Shown piece after piece: positions 19,591-31,892 of a stretch of 45,391 nucleotides of DNA (positions are counted from its first letter, which is position 1; the number at the start of each line of letters is the position of its first letter). The notes beneath the pieces were generated by a model, which searched no databases, was not told the origin of the DNA, and saw only the letters and a list, made by a program, of their open reading frames with translations. The DNA is from Chara braunii. Lineage: Eukaryota; Streptophyta; Charophyceae; Charales; Characeae. The DNA lies in contig BFEA01000309.1 of the NCBI GenBank assembly GCA_003427395.1, forward strand, positions 1,845,755 to 1,891,145, read 5' to 3'. The translations under genes were made by a program, and so were the position numbers.

Positions 19591-20439
19591 TAATGCATTT
19601 ACTTGTACTGTCCACTTCATGGACTTCTAATTATCATCTGTGTGGAATGAACTTGCAGTTTCTCAACGGGTTGCAAATATAATTGGGAAAATTTCGTAAT
19701 TTCTGACAGTTTTCAGTCTGAATTGGTAACTGAAAACAGACCTAGTCAGAGAGCGATAACTCCATCCAGGCCTCTATTATAGTTCCCTACAGACCGCTAT
19801 TACTGGTCCTAAATTCCATCAAGGCGTAAATTGACGTTTTATTGCTGCAAAGGACCGACGACTCTACGCTACTACAATGAACTATAAATAACTATCCATT
19901 GCGACTCTTTCGTACTGCAAGAGACAAGTGACCCTTAGTTGTTACTAGGAAAATAACTATCTATTGCTTTTCACTGGGCTGCAGTCATAGTACACAATCA
20001 GTGGATATAGTAAAAGAGACAATACATAGGGCATTGAAGATACTGGTAAGACAAAATGTATAGTACCTTGTACATTCTATATAGAACATAGCACATAGCA
20101 CTCATGCTTCAGCACCTACAGTTATGTGAATTTGGCATACTGTCATTGATTTATTCTATGGCGACTGTTGAACTCAGACAGAGTCTTGAAGCAGGTGCTT
20201 CAAGCCTAGAGTCACCACTGCACAAGGAGTGGGAGCCAGGTACTAAGATTATGAGTAACTCTCAGACGCAGGGCCAGGCAAGAGAAGGTTAGAGGAATGA
20301 AAAGTCTTCTAAAGGTTTGTTGAAGCCGTGTTTCATCTTGTTTGAGGATGTTCATAATACTCTTGAGATTCTTAGGTCTTTGTGCAGCTGATTGAACAGT
20401 GGTTTATTTATTTTAATTTAACTATTTTTTTCTATGCAG
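19591..20439. other. Intron-like stretch
   Basis: No confident exon. A 62-codon frame (20104-20292) is polar and protein-like toward its end (SLESPLHKEWEPGTK) but has no matching splice pair. Confidence 0.35.
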
Positions 20440-20532
20440 GAATATTTTGTGGATGAAGCTCCAAATTCTCAGATCTTGGATGAAGTTGGTGAGATTGCAC
20501 TTCAACAGGTTGAAAGTGTTGTATCACGATGG
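20440..20532 (+). CDS. Candidate exon D (31 codons) of an unknown gene
   Basis: Acceptor TTTTTTTCTATGCAG, phase 0, peptide EYFVDEAPNSQILDEVGEIA followed by a short helix-like stretch ending SVVSRW, donor TGG|GTAATT. It continues the phase-0 pattern of exons A-C. Confidence 0.55.
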
Positions 20533-20751
20533 GTAATTTTTTCACATGAGTCAAAACCACCTTTTTTTTTTCCACCGACTTGTAAGTACACAGGTTGCAC
20601 GACCATGTGATCCAGTGTCCTACTATGCTAGATTCCGATTTAAACAGAAGAGAATTTTTCATGTTTTTACATTTTGTAATTGAAGTTGTTTGAATGCGTG
20701 TTTATCATGAGGTATTCCTAGACCTCCCTGTGTGCCGTAGAGAACTAGATC

Positions 20752-20941
20752 GCACTGGACTGGTCCACACGGGGTGTGGTCTGGTGTCGAGATTGCTTGT
20801 GCGGTTCAACTCATTGTGCAACTAGTGTAGTTGGTTCACCGACCACATTGCACTAATCCATACGGGGTGTGGTCTGGTGTCAAGATTGTCTGTGTGGTAC
20901 AAGCCATTGTGCAGCTGGTGTACTTGGTTCACTGCACCACA
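20752..20941. repeat. 98-bp tandem duplication
   Basis: Two units starting at 20752 and 20850 share CACGGGGTGTGGTCTGGTGT (first base variable) and GTTGGTTCAC phrases with scattered substitutions. Confidence 0.8.
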
Positions 20942-21316
20942 TGTTGTCATGCGGAGCTTGTTTTTTTGTTTCCCATTCAATGGATCCTTCCCCTAACAAG
21001 CATCGCAATTGATATGGCTTGCATTGAACTTGTGGCTCGATGTGACATGCACAAAGCAATAATGAAAGCCTGAAAATCAGTCGTGCTCCCCATATACCTC
21101 CCGTACTCAACCACACTGCCACCCCCCTAGAGTTATGTACTCTTCATCTTTTTCCTATCCCAACCCCAACTGCCATGTAAGGGAGTGAAAAGGACGACAA
21201 ATGGAGAACTAGAGCCGTTTAAAAAAAAAAAAAAAAAGTCATTTTCAGCAACTATACTCTGTATGATAGGAGGAGGAAAGATGGAGGAGGAGGAGGGATG
21301 AATGAGGTAGAGTAGG

Positions 21317-21587
21317 AGGATGGGATATGAGCACCTTGAAGATTTCAATTGTTCCTATCTCGTCAACTTAGGCATGTTCACAAGAGACGAGGAGATATAG
21401 CGGAAGGATGGAGGACAAAGTATGGACTGCTGGAGCACGGTCGGAGAGAGAGAGAGAGAGAGAGGATGGGATATGAGCACCTTGAAGATTTCAATTGTTC
21501 CTATCTCGTCAACTTAGGCATGTTCACAAGAGACGAGGAGATATAGCGGAAGGATGGAGGACAAAGTATGGACTGCTGGAGCACGGT

Positions 21588-21622
<35 letters not shown>
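21317..21622. repeat. 146-bp tandem duplication, nearly identical copies
   Basis: AGGATGGGATATGAGCACC starts at 21317 and again at 21463. The units appear identical through GGAGCACGGTCGGAGAGAG and differ only in the length of the GA tract that ends each unit (longer in the second). This is the youngest-looking duplication in the window. Confidence 0.95.
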
Positions 21623-21625
<3 letters not shown>

Positions 21626-22048
21626 GTCAGGATACACCCAATAAATGTAAGCTATGATGATTTTGACTATGAATTCAACCTGAGAATTCGTTGGCTTTAA
21701 TCATTTTCTACGTAATCCATTTTTTTTTTACCTTTTTTACATTTTTAACAATTTGTTGACGTCCTTCATCTCGACGTATCCTGGAAGTGGTCCAGTTCCT
21801 GTGTGTGCTCTAGTTTGTCACTTTTCTATTTTTTATGTCTGAATTTAATAACCTGCACAACAGTTACTGTGACACAGTCTTAACCGATTTCTCATTTTCA
21901 CATACATTCCTGACTTTCCATTTTCATATAGACCGCCAACTTTCCAATTTTTATATGTTGTTGTTTTATTGTTTGACTTAATTCTCAAGAAAAGGTTCTG
22001 GCTTGTTCTTTTTATTCATCGTTCTTCAATTATTGTCTTGTTATTCAG

Positions 22049-22201
22049 GGTTCATCTTCATTAGGAAAGATTGTCCAAACTTTTTCAAAAGTCGATGTTG
22101 CACTTGACTATGTGCACAATGAAATGCAATCAGTATGCCATGTTATTTTGGCATACGAGTTGCCACCACCGCTTTCAGGGTTTGAGTATGATATCATGTG
22201 A
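22049..22201 (+). CDS. Candidate exon E, possibly terminal (50 codons plus stop)
   Basis: Acceptor TTGTTATTCAG, phase 0, peptide GSSSLGKIVQTFSKVDVALD and on to a TGA at 22199-22201 after ELPPPLSGFEYDIM. An internal GTATGC at 22133 could instead be a donor that leads to later exons. If read to the TGA, exons A/B-C-D-E form a coherent set of about 200-220 codons. Confidence 0.55.
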   Translation, partial: GSSSLGKIVQTFSKVDVALDYVHNEMQSVCHVILAYELPPPLSGFEYDIM

Positions 22202-25200
22202 CAAAATGACTTTTTGACCAGGTGCGTGAAGTACATTGCCGTAATAAAACTCGGTCTTGAAAGTATATTCTAGTTTGTTTATTTGTCTCTTTGGTTTGAT
22301 GTATAGCTTACAGTCATGTAACTGAAGATTAAAGAAAAGGAAAAAAAAAAAAAAAAAACGCCAGCAGCTGCAACAGTTTTGCCCATAATCACTAATTACA
22401 ACTGTTTACTATGTGCCGCAACAAATCTCAAAATACTTTTACCTTTTTTTTTTTTTTTTTTCGTTTCCTTCTTCTCAAAGGTAGCAAGATGGTACTGTGA
22501 GATGAAATTTGAACTCTTGACTTGTGGGTCTGTGATTGTAGCCATCAGGACCATGGTCCGTAAAAAATAGAGTGTTCATGTAAAAGAATGTAGAAGCATT
22601 GTTCATGTAATCTTTTCAAATTATGCAATCACTAACAACTTATGTCTAATGCACGAAGTTGATCAACAGGTATGGGGGTGCATCATTCTCCGACGACGCA
22701 AGTACACCGAACTTTCCGTGTTGTACACCCATAAAAGTATTTTGGTTTGTTTCAGATGGATTAATTCCTGAAATATTCTTCCACCGCAGACACCATGGCT
22801 TTATATCATTTATATGTGAGCACCACGTGCCTTGGATTTAACAACAGTTGTTTGGGTTTAAGTGGAGATGAATGGAGAAGCACACATACAATGCTTGAGC
22901 AAGACTTTTGACGCATAAAGTGGTCTGGCTCTAAAAAAGAAATATTTTTTTATAAAAACAATCACCTTTCTTCATCATTAAGTCAGTGGAAGACCTTGGG
23001 TCCAAGGGAAAAAAAGAAAAGAAAAACAATAGACAACATCTTGGGTATTGCTACATTATTTTTTGTTCCAACATGTGGACAGTGAGGACTTCGGCCTCTT
23101 TTCGCAAAATATAATGAATTGGATGTTAGTGGCAAGGTCTCGGTATAAAGGCTACAAAGTTCTAGGAGGGTGGTGCACGCCCTGCCAATTCTCTATCTCA
23201 CCATCTTGGTCCACCGAACTAAGTGTCACACACACACACATACATGCACTCGGACACAAAGAGTCAAAAGTCAGCAAGTAAGCATATGGTATCCATACAA
23301 GATTGGTTGATTACCAACATATTCAGAAAACACAGCAAACAAAATCTTAATCCCGTGCAAACACATTAACGTGACATGGTGTTCTCTTAAAAGTTCCGAA
23401 TTCCCTTACTGCAACTGTGTGGGTAATTTCACACAGCGTAGAGCTAGAAACGATGCTTTCCAACGAAAATGCTCACCATAAAAAAAAAAGAAAATAGGTT
23501 CGGTTGTATTTTTGCCCATTTTCTTTTAAGCGAAGCTGCAACTGGTAATTTAACAATCAGATTAACAGAACAAAATCCTTCTGAGTCACCAGGTCGGTCA
23601 GTTCAATGATGATATCTCAAGGCCGCGGCCCTTCAGAAAACAAAACAAAAAAAAAGGAAAGAGCAACCGTGCAGTGGGGCATCTGCGTGCAAGACTCAGT
23701 GTGGGTGTATGACCCTTGCCGTGCCATGTACCGAATGCACAAAATGAGAACGAATCTTTCGCTAGAATTCTACATCCAGAGGTAAGTTGAAGAAGTCCTA
23801 GTGTAAGCATAGCCCTCGTCGTGCCACGCACCGAATTCTACATCCAGAGGTAAGTTGAAAAAGTTTTGGTGTGAGCATGACCCTCGCAGTGCCACACACC
23901 AAATGTACAAAATGAGAATGAATGAATCTTTTGCTAGAACCTGGAAATATGCATTGCCATAATTTATGTCTTCTGTGCATTTGGTGAGTAGTGTGGTGAG
24001 GCCCTATACCGAGTGAAAGAAATTGTCAAACCAGGGGGCTAGATGGCAACTGTCCCCCTTCCTATTTAAAAAAAAAAAAAAAAAGATGGTCGCTGTCCCT
24101 GTTCTTCTTGGTGAATACTGGGTAGTAACCAATGTTGTTTGTTAATTGAATAAACGGACGGACGTGTGGGTGTGTAAATGATGTATATTCTTGACGTGCC
24201 GGGGGAAGAGGAGGAGGGGGTTCAATCGCCAGTACGCGGACCCAGCTGTGCTGAAAATGCAACTCTACAAAAAATTTGGAGGCTCGTCCTACCCGACAAC
24301 AATCATGGCTGGCGGTACCAGCCAAAAAAGAAAAAGTGCATCACTGGTGATTGGGAAACGTTGGGCGTGCAGCAAGGTGCTTCCAGGCCCAGGTGTACGG
24401 GTGGTTTAAGTCTTTCTGGCCAAGGTATGCAGTGTCTATGGTGTGCGAGGTTTTGACTTATGTCTTTAAGGCATGGCAGTGTTTCCGGTAGGGGGTTGAT
24501 TCTTCATCTCATAGACCTGAAACACCGTTTCTCTCTCATAGAGGATCCATGTACTTTGTTCATCAAACGTCCATTGCTGTTTTTTTTACCCGCCTGCATT
24601 CCTGTGGTATCACTATCATTCTTGACATGTCAGCTCAACAACAAGGTCAGTAGCTATACAATATCTGAATTCTTGTAAGAACCACCCTAACACCCATCTT
24701 TTCTCTACCGGTCACGACTGCTCAGTCTCCTGAACCTCGACTTCTTTACACTGCTTCTAATACATCTCTCTCCATCGACTATTTGTGTCTTTTCAATCTC
24801 CCTTTTCCTGACGCGGGCGGAGCTGCTCTGACCCATCTTGTGTGCATTATCGCCTATAGTGTAACCAGTTAGGAGATTCTGCAGACTCTAGAGGGTTTAA
24901 CATCCTTATGAGTCAGTAAAACTTTGACAAAACAGTTTGTAACCCCTCATTAGTTCTCTTTGATTTCACACTCTATTTGGAGTTGTCCTTAAGAATACCT
25001 GTTTTATATATTTGTATATATTATATACAGGAAGTGAATGAGAAGACGAAGTAGCAGCAGCTACATCCAAAACAGAAGTAGCACCAGAAGCATCTGTACT
25101 GATTTCACAGTTAAGCCTCACCAGCGGCAGCAGGACCACCAACATCTAAAAGCCCCAACAATAGTAGAATTAGCAGCTTTAGAACCCTAAAAGTTAAATT

Positions 25201-27093
25201 CTAAACCCTACAAGTATTAAAAAAAGACAAAAATATATGGAGAAAAACATTTTGATTTTGAATATGAAAAGGAGACTTGATATGAATACTGACCAGGATT
25301 CTGACATGTTGTGCATAAGTACAGGAACATGAATGCAGAAGATCGTGTTTTCTACGAGCTATGAGATCCAAGACAATTAAGTTCCCGGACATTCCGGGTC
25401 TAGTGTTAGGGTGTCATATACTTGGTAGCTTACGAATAATTATGTTTCAGTGCGTCTCGGAAAAATTTAATATATAAGATATTGAAAAACTACAATAGCA
25501 GGGGGTGTTTGGGGAAAATTCAAAAGTTATTATTGTAATTTTTTTTTTTGACTTGTTGCCTGACAGTAAGTAGGGGAACGACTCATTTTGATTCTGGTGT
25601 AATAGCCTACGAAATCGCAGATTCTGAAATTTGAGTTTTTTTTAGTATTCAGTGCTGTGTTTTTTGTATTTTATGTTTGTTGTGTGTGTCTTGTCCGAGT
25701 GTTTGATTATATCTACGTTCCGAGTGCTTATACGCATGTCTAAGAATTGGTGTATGTGTGTTAGACTGCAATGAAGTGACCTCCAAAAAAGGGAGGGAAG
25801 CAACAAGCTATGGAAACACCACAACTAGAGGTCAGCAGGTAAAGAGCTAAGCATCCGTTATATGAAGGGAAGCGGTGGAAACCTTAACCTCATTTTGCAG
25901 ATGCAAGTCGTGAGATTGCAGGAACGTTCACAAGTTGTGCGAGGCGCTAACTAAAGGGGAGAAGGCAGAACTTGGGCACGACCTTGGCTATGGTGGAGGA
26001 GGCAAACACAGAGGTAGAGGGAGATATGGGTTTGAAGCAGAAATGAGGAGGAAGGATGAAAAAAAAAAGAGGAAGAAAATGAAGGAGGAAGTGAAGAAGG
26101 AAGTTTACACTAGTTATGGTAAACTGCATTTTCATCTTCCTGGTTCACACTCCACTTGTAACCCTGCTTGTGGGGTTATACTCTGAACGATGGAATGTGT
26201 CATAGCAGTCATAGGGGGAGAGGCATACTACCCTTGTATTGTCCTTTGAACATAGTACCTGGGCTGCGATGATCCACTATGGAATGAGTATGGTACACTT
26301 CTTGAGTGGGTATTATTCATTCGTAGATGATTATTACTATTATTATTTAAAAATTATAAGAAGATGTTTGAGGGGTTGATGAAGGAGAGAGATGGTGACA
26401 AGATGAGGGAAGAGTGACACTGGTTCCAACTTGTGTTCCTCTTCCTTTGTCTATTTTTCTTTTCAATCTTTTTCATTTCACTTACAATTGAGAGATATTG
26501 TCGCTTGTTTTATTTATTTTATTCATTGCTGATTATTATTAATGCTAAATATATGATAGACATGTTACGGAGGACATCATGGAGGCAAGATGAGTGAGAG
26601 ATGATAATGCTTCACGAATCCTCCATTTTTTTCATTCTTCTTGTTGTGTTCGTTATTTGTTGCTTGTCCCTTATGTTAATTTTCTTGCAAATTTCATATT
26701 TGAATTGTAATTGAATGACATTTTTTTTTGTCTGGTAGTTGACTAGGATCATTTGATGCCGTTTTGTTTGGAGGTTCAATTAAGATATTCATGGTATATA
26801 TAGCTCTCACATCTCATTGCTACATCTTCATTTCTATTCTGTCTTTGTTTGTCTTTCTTTCTCGCTACCTATCTTATCTTTGTCTCTAATTTTTCTTCTT
26901 TAATAACTTTTTTTTTTTTTTCCCTCCAGACCTCTTATTTTTTATGAGTTGTGAGAAGTCAAGAGTGCATGGTTGACTTATGTGCTTGAAAAACTTATTA
27001 TTGTAGATTTCGATTTTACAGAAAGCACAGTGTCACCTGTATTTTGATCTCGAATTCCGATGAAATTTAAACAAAGGGGAAGATAGGAATGCA
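22202..27093. other. Long non-coding stretch
   Basis: About 4.9 kb with poly-A and poly-T runs (22339, 22445, 24066, 26909) and no convincing gene. One stretch at 22671-22802 is exon-like (open after an AG, then a TTTCAG). One at 25900-26190 is Lys/Glu-rich after an acceptor. Neither has a matching donor/acceptor pair, so they are not called. A repeat block is described separately. Confidence 0.4.
23690..23945. repeat. ~68-bp tandem repeat block
   Basis: GAATTCTACATCCAGAGGTA is present at 23765 and 23833, flanked by variants of GTGTGAGCATGACCCTCG and GTACAAAATGAGAATGAATC. Related phrases recur near 14700. Confidence 0.75.
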
Positions 27094-27282
27094 ATGGTCG
27101 AGACATTGTTGATGGTAACATCCATCCTGATAGCATCGGAGTTCCCTCTTTTGCATCATCAAAATCCATCAATATTGGAGACTGATTCATCAAGGGAGGA
27201 TAAATTTTCAAGACATCTCCTGATACGTGTTGACGGTTTGTTGTTTCCAAACAATCAAGAGGTATTAACATTTGTTAAGAAG
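27094..27282 (+). CDS. Candidate exon F of an unknown gene (3' end defined)
   Basis: Open frame ending RHLLIRVDGLLFPNNQEV...VKK at donor AAG|GTAAGA, phase 0. The upstream boundary is not fixed; the ATG at 27094 is simply the first Met. A minus-strand frame over the same place also looks protein-like, so strand choice rests on the donor and on the following exon. Confidence 0.4.
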
Positions 27283-27719
27283 GTAAGAATGCTCTAAACA
27301 GTTACATTTCATAAGAAAAAATAATGATTATTATACATATTTATCATGAACCCTGCAAGTAAGCGCACTATTGTTTTTGAAAAACAGTTTAGCATTCGGG
27401 CTTTGCAAGTCGAGCTTCTCGACTTTTTAATAATGTCCTTATATTTAAAAATGGACAATGGATGTTCGTACAATTAATGCATATGGTGAAACTTTATGAT
27501 AATGGTCGTCATGTCCACATGTTATGGTTTGTCTTTGGAAGAACCAAACTTTTGATATAAAGTTGAGATTCAATGACCTGTGGGCTAAAAACACATGCAT
27601 GATCTTTGTTATCACTGACTTCTGTCTTGTTAGTTTATGTGATATTTATTGCAAATTTTTGAAGTTTGGTTTATCACATATATTTCTTCTATGTTTTACT
27701 TTTTCTTATAAAAGTGCAG

Positions 27720-27867
27720 ATTTGTCAATATGTTGAGATCAACAAGCAGAATTTTTCACCATATGATGACCTCTTTGTTGAAACAAAGAAAGGTAGACGG
27801 TTGTTCATTGACCTATCCGTCTACAAGAAGAAGCAACTGATGAGTTTACCATTTTCTACGAAACAAG
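27720..27867 (+). CDS. Candidate exon G of an unknown gene (49 codons)
   Basis: Acceptor AAAAGTGCAG, phase 0, peptide ICQYVEINKQNFSPYDDLFV then KKGRRLFIDLSVYKKKQ, donor CAAG|GTCTTT in phase 1. A matching phase-1 acceptor TTTTTGCAG lies at 27969. The continuation reads NHLSDYWISGSNILVRGSN before running into an AT dinucleotide tract. Composition is convincingly protein-like; the function is unknown. Confidence 0.5.
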
Positions 27868-27969
27868 GTCTTTCCTCATACTTGGAACCAACATGTCGTT
27901 TCAATACTCTATTCATTGATCAAATTGATATTATGTTTATTTTGTTTCAGTTTTATTTTCTTTTTGCAG

Positions 27970-28062
27970 GTAACCATCTGTCCGATTATTGGATAAGCGG
28001 GTCGAACATCTTAGTGAGGGGGTCAAATTTAAAAATATATATATACATATATATTATTTAAA
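27970..28062 (+). CDS. Candidate exon H, tail uncertain
   Basis: It follows the acceptor CTTTTTGCAG and restores the frame of the previous exon (phase 1). After about 18 codons it enters ATATAT repeats and stops at TAA, so either the true exon is shorter or this copy has decayed. Confidence 0.35.
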
Positions 28063-28460
28063 AAAATATGTCGTCTAAATTGTAGTGCAACCAACTTTTG
28101 TCCGAGGATCACTTCATATATATATTTTTTAATTTATTATTAAAAGGAAAAATCAATAATTTTTGAAACTAAAACATACTCCTTAGAAATCAAAACCTCT
28201 TTCAACCCCCTTTGAAACCCATGCAACCCCCCCTTTCCCTCCCACTTTCGGTTGACTCACCCCAGTCCACCCAGATCCGGATCAGTTGGGGGGTGGGGGG
28301 GGGGCAACCGAAAAATGAGATTAAGCAAAAAAACCTTTTTTTTTTTTTTTTTTTTTTTGAAGACGGGATCGGACTGCGCTCATTGAGATCTATCCAATTC
28401 CGCTAAAAAACTTTGAAGGGGCAATTTTTTTTCTTTTTTCAAGTTCCTACCTTTCACATG
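28063..28460. other. Non-coding, homopolymer-rich
   Basis: Runs of C, G (near 28289-28303) and T (28338-28358). No gene. Confidence 0.5.
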
Positions 28461-28499
28461 GGTTTAGGGGGGGGGGGTGTCTTGAGTGTGCAGGCCCGG

Positions 28500-28775
28500 A
28501 AGCAGAAGAAGAAGGAAGAAGAAGAAGAAGAAGAAGAAGAAGAAGAAGAAGAAGAAGAGGAGGAGGAGGAGAAAAGAGGAGGAGGTGGAGAAAAGAGCAA
28601 GAAGAAGAGGAGGAGGAGGAGGAGGAGGAGAAAAGAGGAGGAGGTAGAGAAAAGAGCAAAAAGAAGAAGAGGAGGAGGAGGAGGAGAAAAGCGGACGATG
28701 AGGAGGAGGAAGAAGAAGAAGAAGAGGAGAAGTAGGAGGAGGAGGAAGACGAAAAAAGAGGAGGAGGAGGCGAAA
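28500..28775. repeat. GAA/GGA microsatellite tract
   Basis: Long purine-only tract of GAA and GGA units, with AAAAGAGGAGGAGGTAGAG-like blocks repeated inside. The poly-Glu and poly-Leu frames across it are artefacts of composition. A G+C-rich segment with GGTCCGACCGGCAGGGACCC follows to about 28875; a similar GGCCCGACCCGGCAGGGTCC occurs at 34962-34981. Confidence 0.9.
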
Positions 28776-28875
28776 TGCGCTGGGATCAACCGGGTGCCTG
28801 CCGGGCCGGTCCACCGGGCGGTCCGACCGGCAGGGACCCGATCGTCGGAGGGCTCCCCAGTCCATCCGGGGACTA

Positions 28876-29161
28876 GGCTGGATTTATACTTGCTCTACAA
28901 GGCACTTTGTCCATGGAACATTCAAATATATACCCGCGAATATGATTTTTTTAAAGTAAGTTGAGTATAACATCCCAGACGTTAATATTGAGTGAAGGCA
29001 GTAACTGTGAAGGATCCCAAACAACCGGTTTACGACCAATCTAAAGGTGACACCTGTTCTTTAAGGTATGTCCGTGCTCGGCATGCGGACCCCTTAGAAA
29101 AAGTTTAAGGTCAGATTGGAAAAAAAAGTAGAAAAAAAACTTGTAAAAAAATTTATAAAAA
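28876..29161. other. Non-coding stretch before the LINE fragment
   Basis: A-rich near 29120-29160; no gene. Confidence 0.4.
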
Positions 29162-30463
29162 GTCTTTCGTTGTCCAATTAATATTACTTGGGGTTTACCC
29201 CTTTTCTGTAACCCTTGGATAATCTCCAACAATGGAATGCCTTTCACTCTCACTGCAAAGGATTCGAAATGGGGAAACTAGCTAGAAAAAGGAGTTTGGC
29301 AAATCAAATGTATCTGAGACGAGGATAGGAAAGAATGAGTGAACGACAGACAACTCTGCGGTAAGCTCAAAGGAAGCCACAACCTGGCCCAAAATCTCCT
29401 ACAAATGCTCAGCGCCATACCAGCGGAATGGGCCCCTGTGCTCCAAAAGGACAGGCAACGGGCAACAGGAGACTGGGCAATAACGCCACAAATCATTCCC
29501 CGGAAACATGCTCTAGCCTTTTCAGGAAGGATAGAAGGGAGAAACAACTGGTACAACTTCACCATGCATAGGTTAGAAGAACCGGGTATGGATATAAGTA
29601 AAATTAATAAAGACTCCGCAACACAGATATCAGTTAGAGAGGATCAACTAAGGAAAGTCATAGTAGTAGAAAATGACGAACTCACCCTTTTTCATCCCCA
29701 AACGACACTAGAAGATTTAGAAGTGGACCCAACAGAATGGGCATGGAACCTTAAGCAGAGCCCAACAGGTATTAACCTTAAATTCAACATCATACACTAC
29801 ACAACTAAACTAGGATACTTACTAAAACATAGATCAATAGACCTAGAACCAATTATAGCAGAACGCTGCTGGAAGCATTTAGAGGTAGACTCAGAAAAAT
29901 TAGTTCAGATTTCGTGGAACCAAATCGCCATTCTACAACCCCCTGAGTTCAGGAGTCTGCAATGACTAATGCTGTACTTAGCCATCACCCTAAACCAATG
30001 GTGGAACGTTAGAGGAAGAAAAGAAGACAGAAGGCCATTGAAAGAACTATGTGCCAACTGTCCCGAGGGTCAAGCAGAGAATCTTTTTCACTGCTTCCTC
30101 CTCTGTTCCAAGATACAACCAAATTGGGACAAAATATCCAAGTTATGAAACTTAGTCACATCTACGGTTCTAACAACAAACCCCATCCTCCTATTGCTAG
30201 GTCTTACAACACCGGAAGACTGGACCCTCCTACAATCCAATGTCTTCCAAATACTTAGAAATGCAACACTCTGGGCCATTAAGAGGAAAAGATGTCAAGA
30301 TACAATAGACAAGCAACCAATGCACTTAAAGGAAGCCTGACATCTGGTGCAACAGCAGGTAGAAACCGAATACCGGGTCTTATGGTGCCAATCAAAAAGA
30401 AGAATTGAAGCAAATGAACCTACCATAAAGGATTACAAGCAAAAATTTGAAGAAAATATCTGA
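29162..30463 (+). pseudogene. Decayed LINE ORF2 3' fragment with RT zinc-binding domain
   Basis: C-terminal part of a non-LTR retrotransposon polyprotein, downstream of the polymerase core. One reading frame runs from about 29162 (INITWGLPLFCNPWIISNNG) through GVWQI, the long clean stretch 29339-29965 and on to 30463. The zinc-binding motif is visible after 30045: C-x2-C (CANC), then H-x4-C (HCFLLC), the pattern of the LINE RT zinc-binding domain. Six in-frame stops break it: TAG at 29279 and TGA at 29315, 29336, 29963, 30146 and 30338. A final TGA is at 30461. No endonuclease or YxDD polymerase motif lies upstream, so it is 5'-truncated, as is common for LINEs. It lies in the gap between candidate exons H and I. 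Confidence 0.8.
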
Positions 30464-31340
30464 CGAAAGGGAAAATAGAGCAAATCAAGGGACAAGGTCT
30501 AGCTTTCACGCTCTTGGAGGACAGACCTCAGGCCTGCCAATCCAATCCAGAATCCTTCAACAGCATACCAGACTCATTCGTTGTCCACATGAACTCTGCA
30601 TAGATACGGGAAGCACAACCCTCCCCCAACCACACCACATCACCCTCATCTCCCCCCAAAACACAGGTCGACATCCCATCCACAACCCAAAGAACCCTAT
30701 GACAATCTCACCAGCCCTGTTTTTTGTCCAGTCTTCCCAGATCGAGAACAGGAAGATGTGACACTTTGCCAATTAATTGTAAAGAAGACTCAGAGTAATG
30801 GGCAAGAACAACAACACTATGGAATAGTCTTTTCTTGACTTACCACCCAGAGCACCCCCTCCACTGCTCCCTTGGACTAATCTACCCCCTAACTTCGGCC
30901 AATCAGAGAAAATCCGATTCGGGATGGAGCACAAGGTTTCGCTATGGGCTATACGGAAGGAAAGATGCAGCAGAACACTGGATCGCACGAAGAACCCACG
31001 GGAGAAAGTGTGCGCAACAACCAAAAAGATGATTGGAGAGGAAATCCTCTGCCATTGGAGAAAGGTTAAAAACGGGGTACAGAACAGTCCAGAAACAGAA
31101 CAGGCGACACTTGCCAAATTAAAGCGGATCTAGCTGCTAGGTGACAAAGTAGCAGGGCTAAAGGAGCACGTTTGAAAATGGAAAAAGTGACACAGTTCTA
31201 TCAAGTCTGTATTCCGGCAGAATACCCAGGTACAGGATGAATCAGCGTCGATCGGGGCCTAGAAGAGCATCCAAGATACACGCACGACAAACGGTGGCCG
31301 ATGTTTCTTCTGGAACAGATGGAAACGATTAATCTTATTC
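30464..31340 (+). other. Probable LINE tail / 3' untranslated region
   Basis: Continues the LINE composition without a sustained frame. Short coding-like pieces in shifted frames (QGLAFTLLEDRPQACQ near 30490) suggest more frameshifted ORF2 or its downstream extension. No poly-A end or target duplication was recognised. Confidence 0.45.
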
Positions 31341-31343
31341 AAG

Positions 31344-31370
31344 GTTTAGGGTTTAGGGTTGAGGGTTTGG
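31344..31370 (+). repeat. Short telomere-like TTTAGGG run
   Basis: GGTTTAGGGTTTAGGGTTGAGGG followed by TTTGG: two to three plant-type telomere units plus one variant. It lies just past the LINE tail. A further TTAGGGTTTAGACAG is at 31432. The run is too short to be a real telomere. Confidence 0.7.
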
Positions 31371-31892
31371 ACAGAAACAAGATAAGCAGAGGTGGGAATG
31401 CTAGAGATTTCACGAGGCTGGTGTGCGGGGCTTAGGGTTTAGACAGAATTGGCAATCGGTGAAGCCTCTCACACCTTTTTTGTTACTCATGTTATATCTG
31501 ACAGGCTTTTAAAGTAGTCCTGAGAGGAAAGGTGGAAGCAGGGCAAGCTGACAGTCAATCGTCCGTGATGTTGGAGTAATCAATGTTGATCAGGGTTCCT
31601 TCGGCTAGACGGAAGGAAGTGTGAGGGTGTTTTATGATGTAATTATCTTTCTGACTTGTCGGTGGAATAGGAACCGGACTGATACTCCCCAGAATGGAAA
31701 TGGAGCCAGGGACACAAGAACTTGTTTGTTAAAAATTATTATTATTAAAAATAAAAATTATATTAGCTGGGGTTGCAAAATTGACGTTAAGTTCATCTTT
31801 TTGTTGATTTTCTATACTTTTTATTCCTAATTTTTTATTTTTAATTTATATGAACCTCATAACTGACTAGAAATTGCTTATGTATTATGTAG
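31371..31892. other. Non-coding stretch
   Basis: A/T-rich with ATTATTATTA repeats near 31736; no gene seen. Confidence 0.4.

Noticed and set aside
26978-27271. Minus-strand 97-residue frame opposite candidate exon F
   Set aside because: Reads fairly protein-like, but the plus strand has a consensus donor and a compatible following exon; kept only as a doubt on exon F.
28413-28964. 183-residue poly-Glu/Lys/Arg protein
   Set aside because: Pure GAA/GGA repeat read-through; the opposite strand gives poly-Ser/Leu of the same length and there is no promoter or conserved part.
31344-31370. True telomere or chromosome end
   Set aside because: Only two to three units inside continuous sequence.
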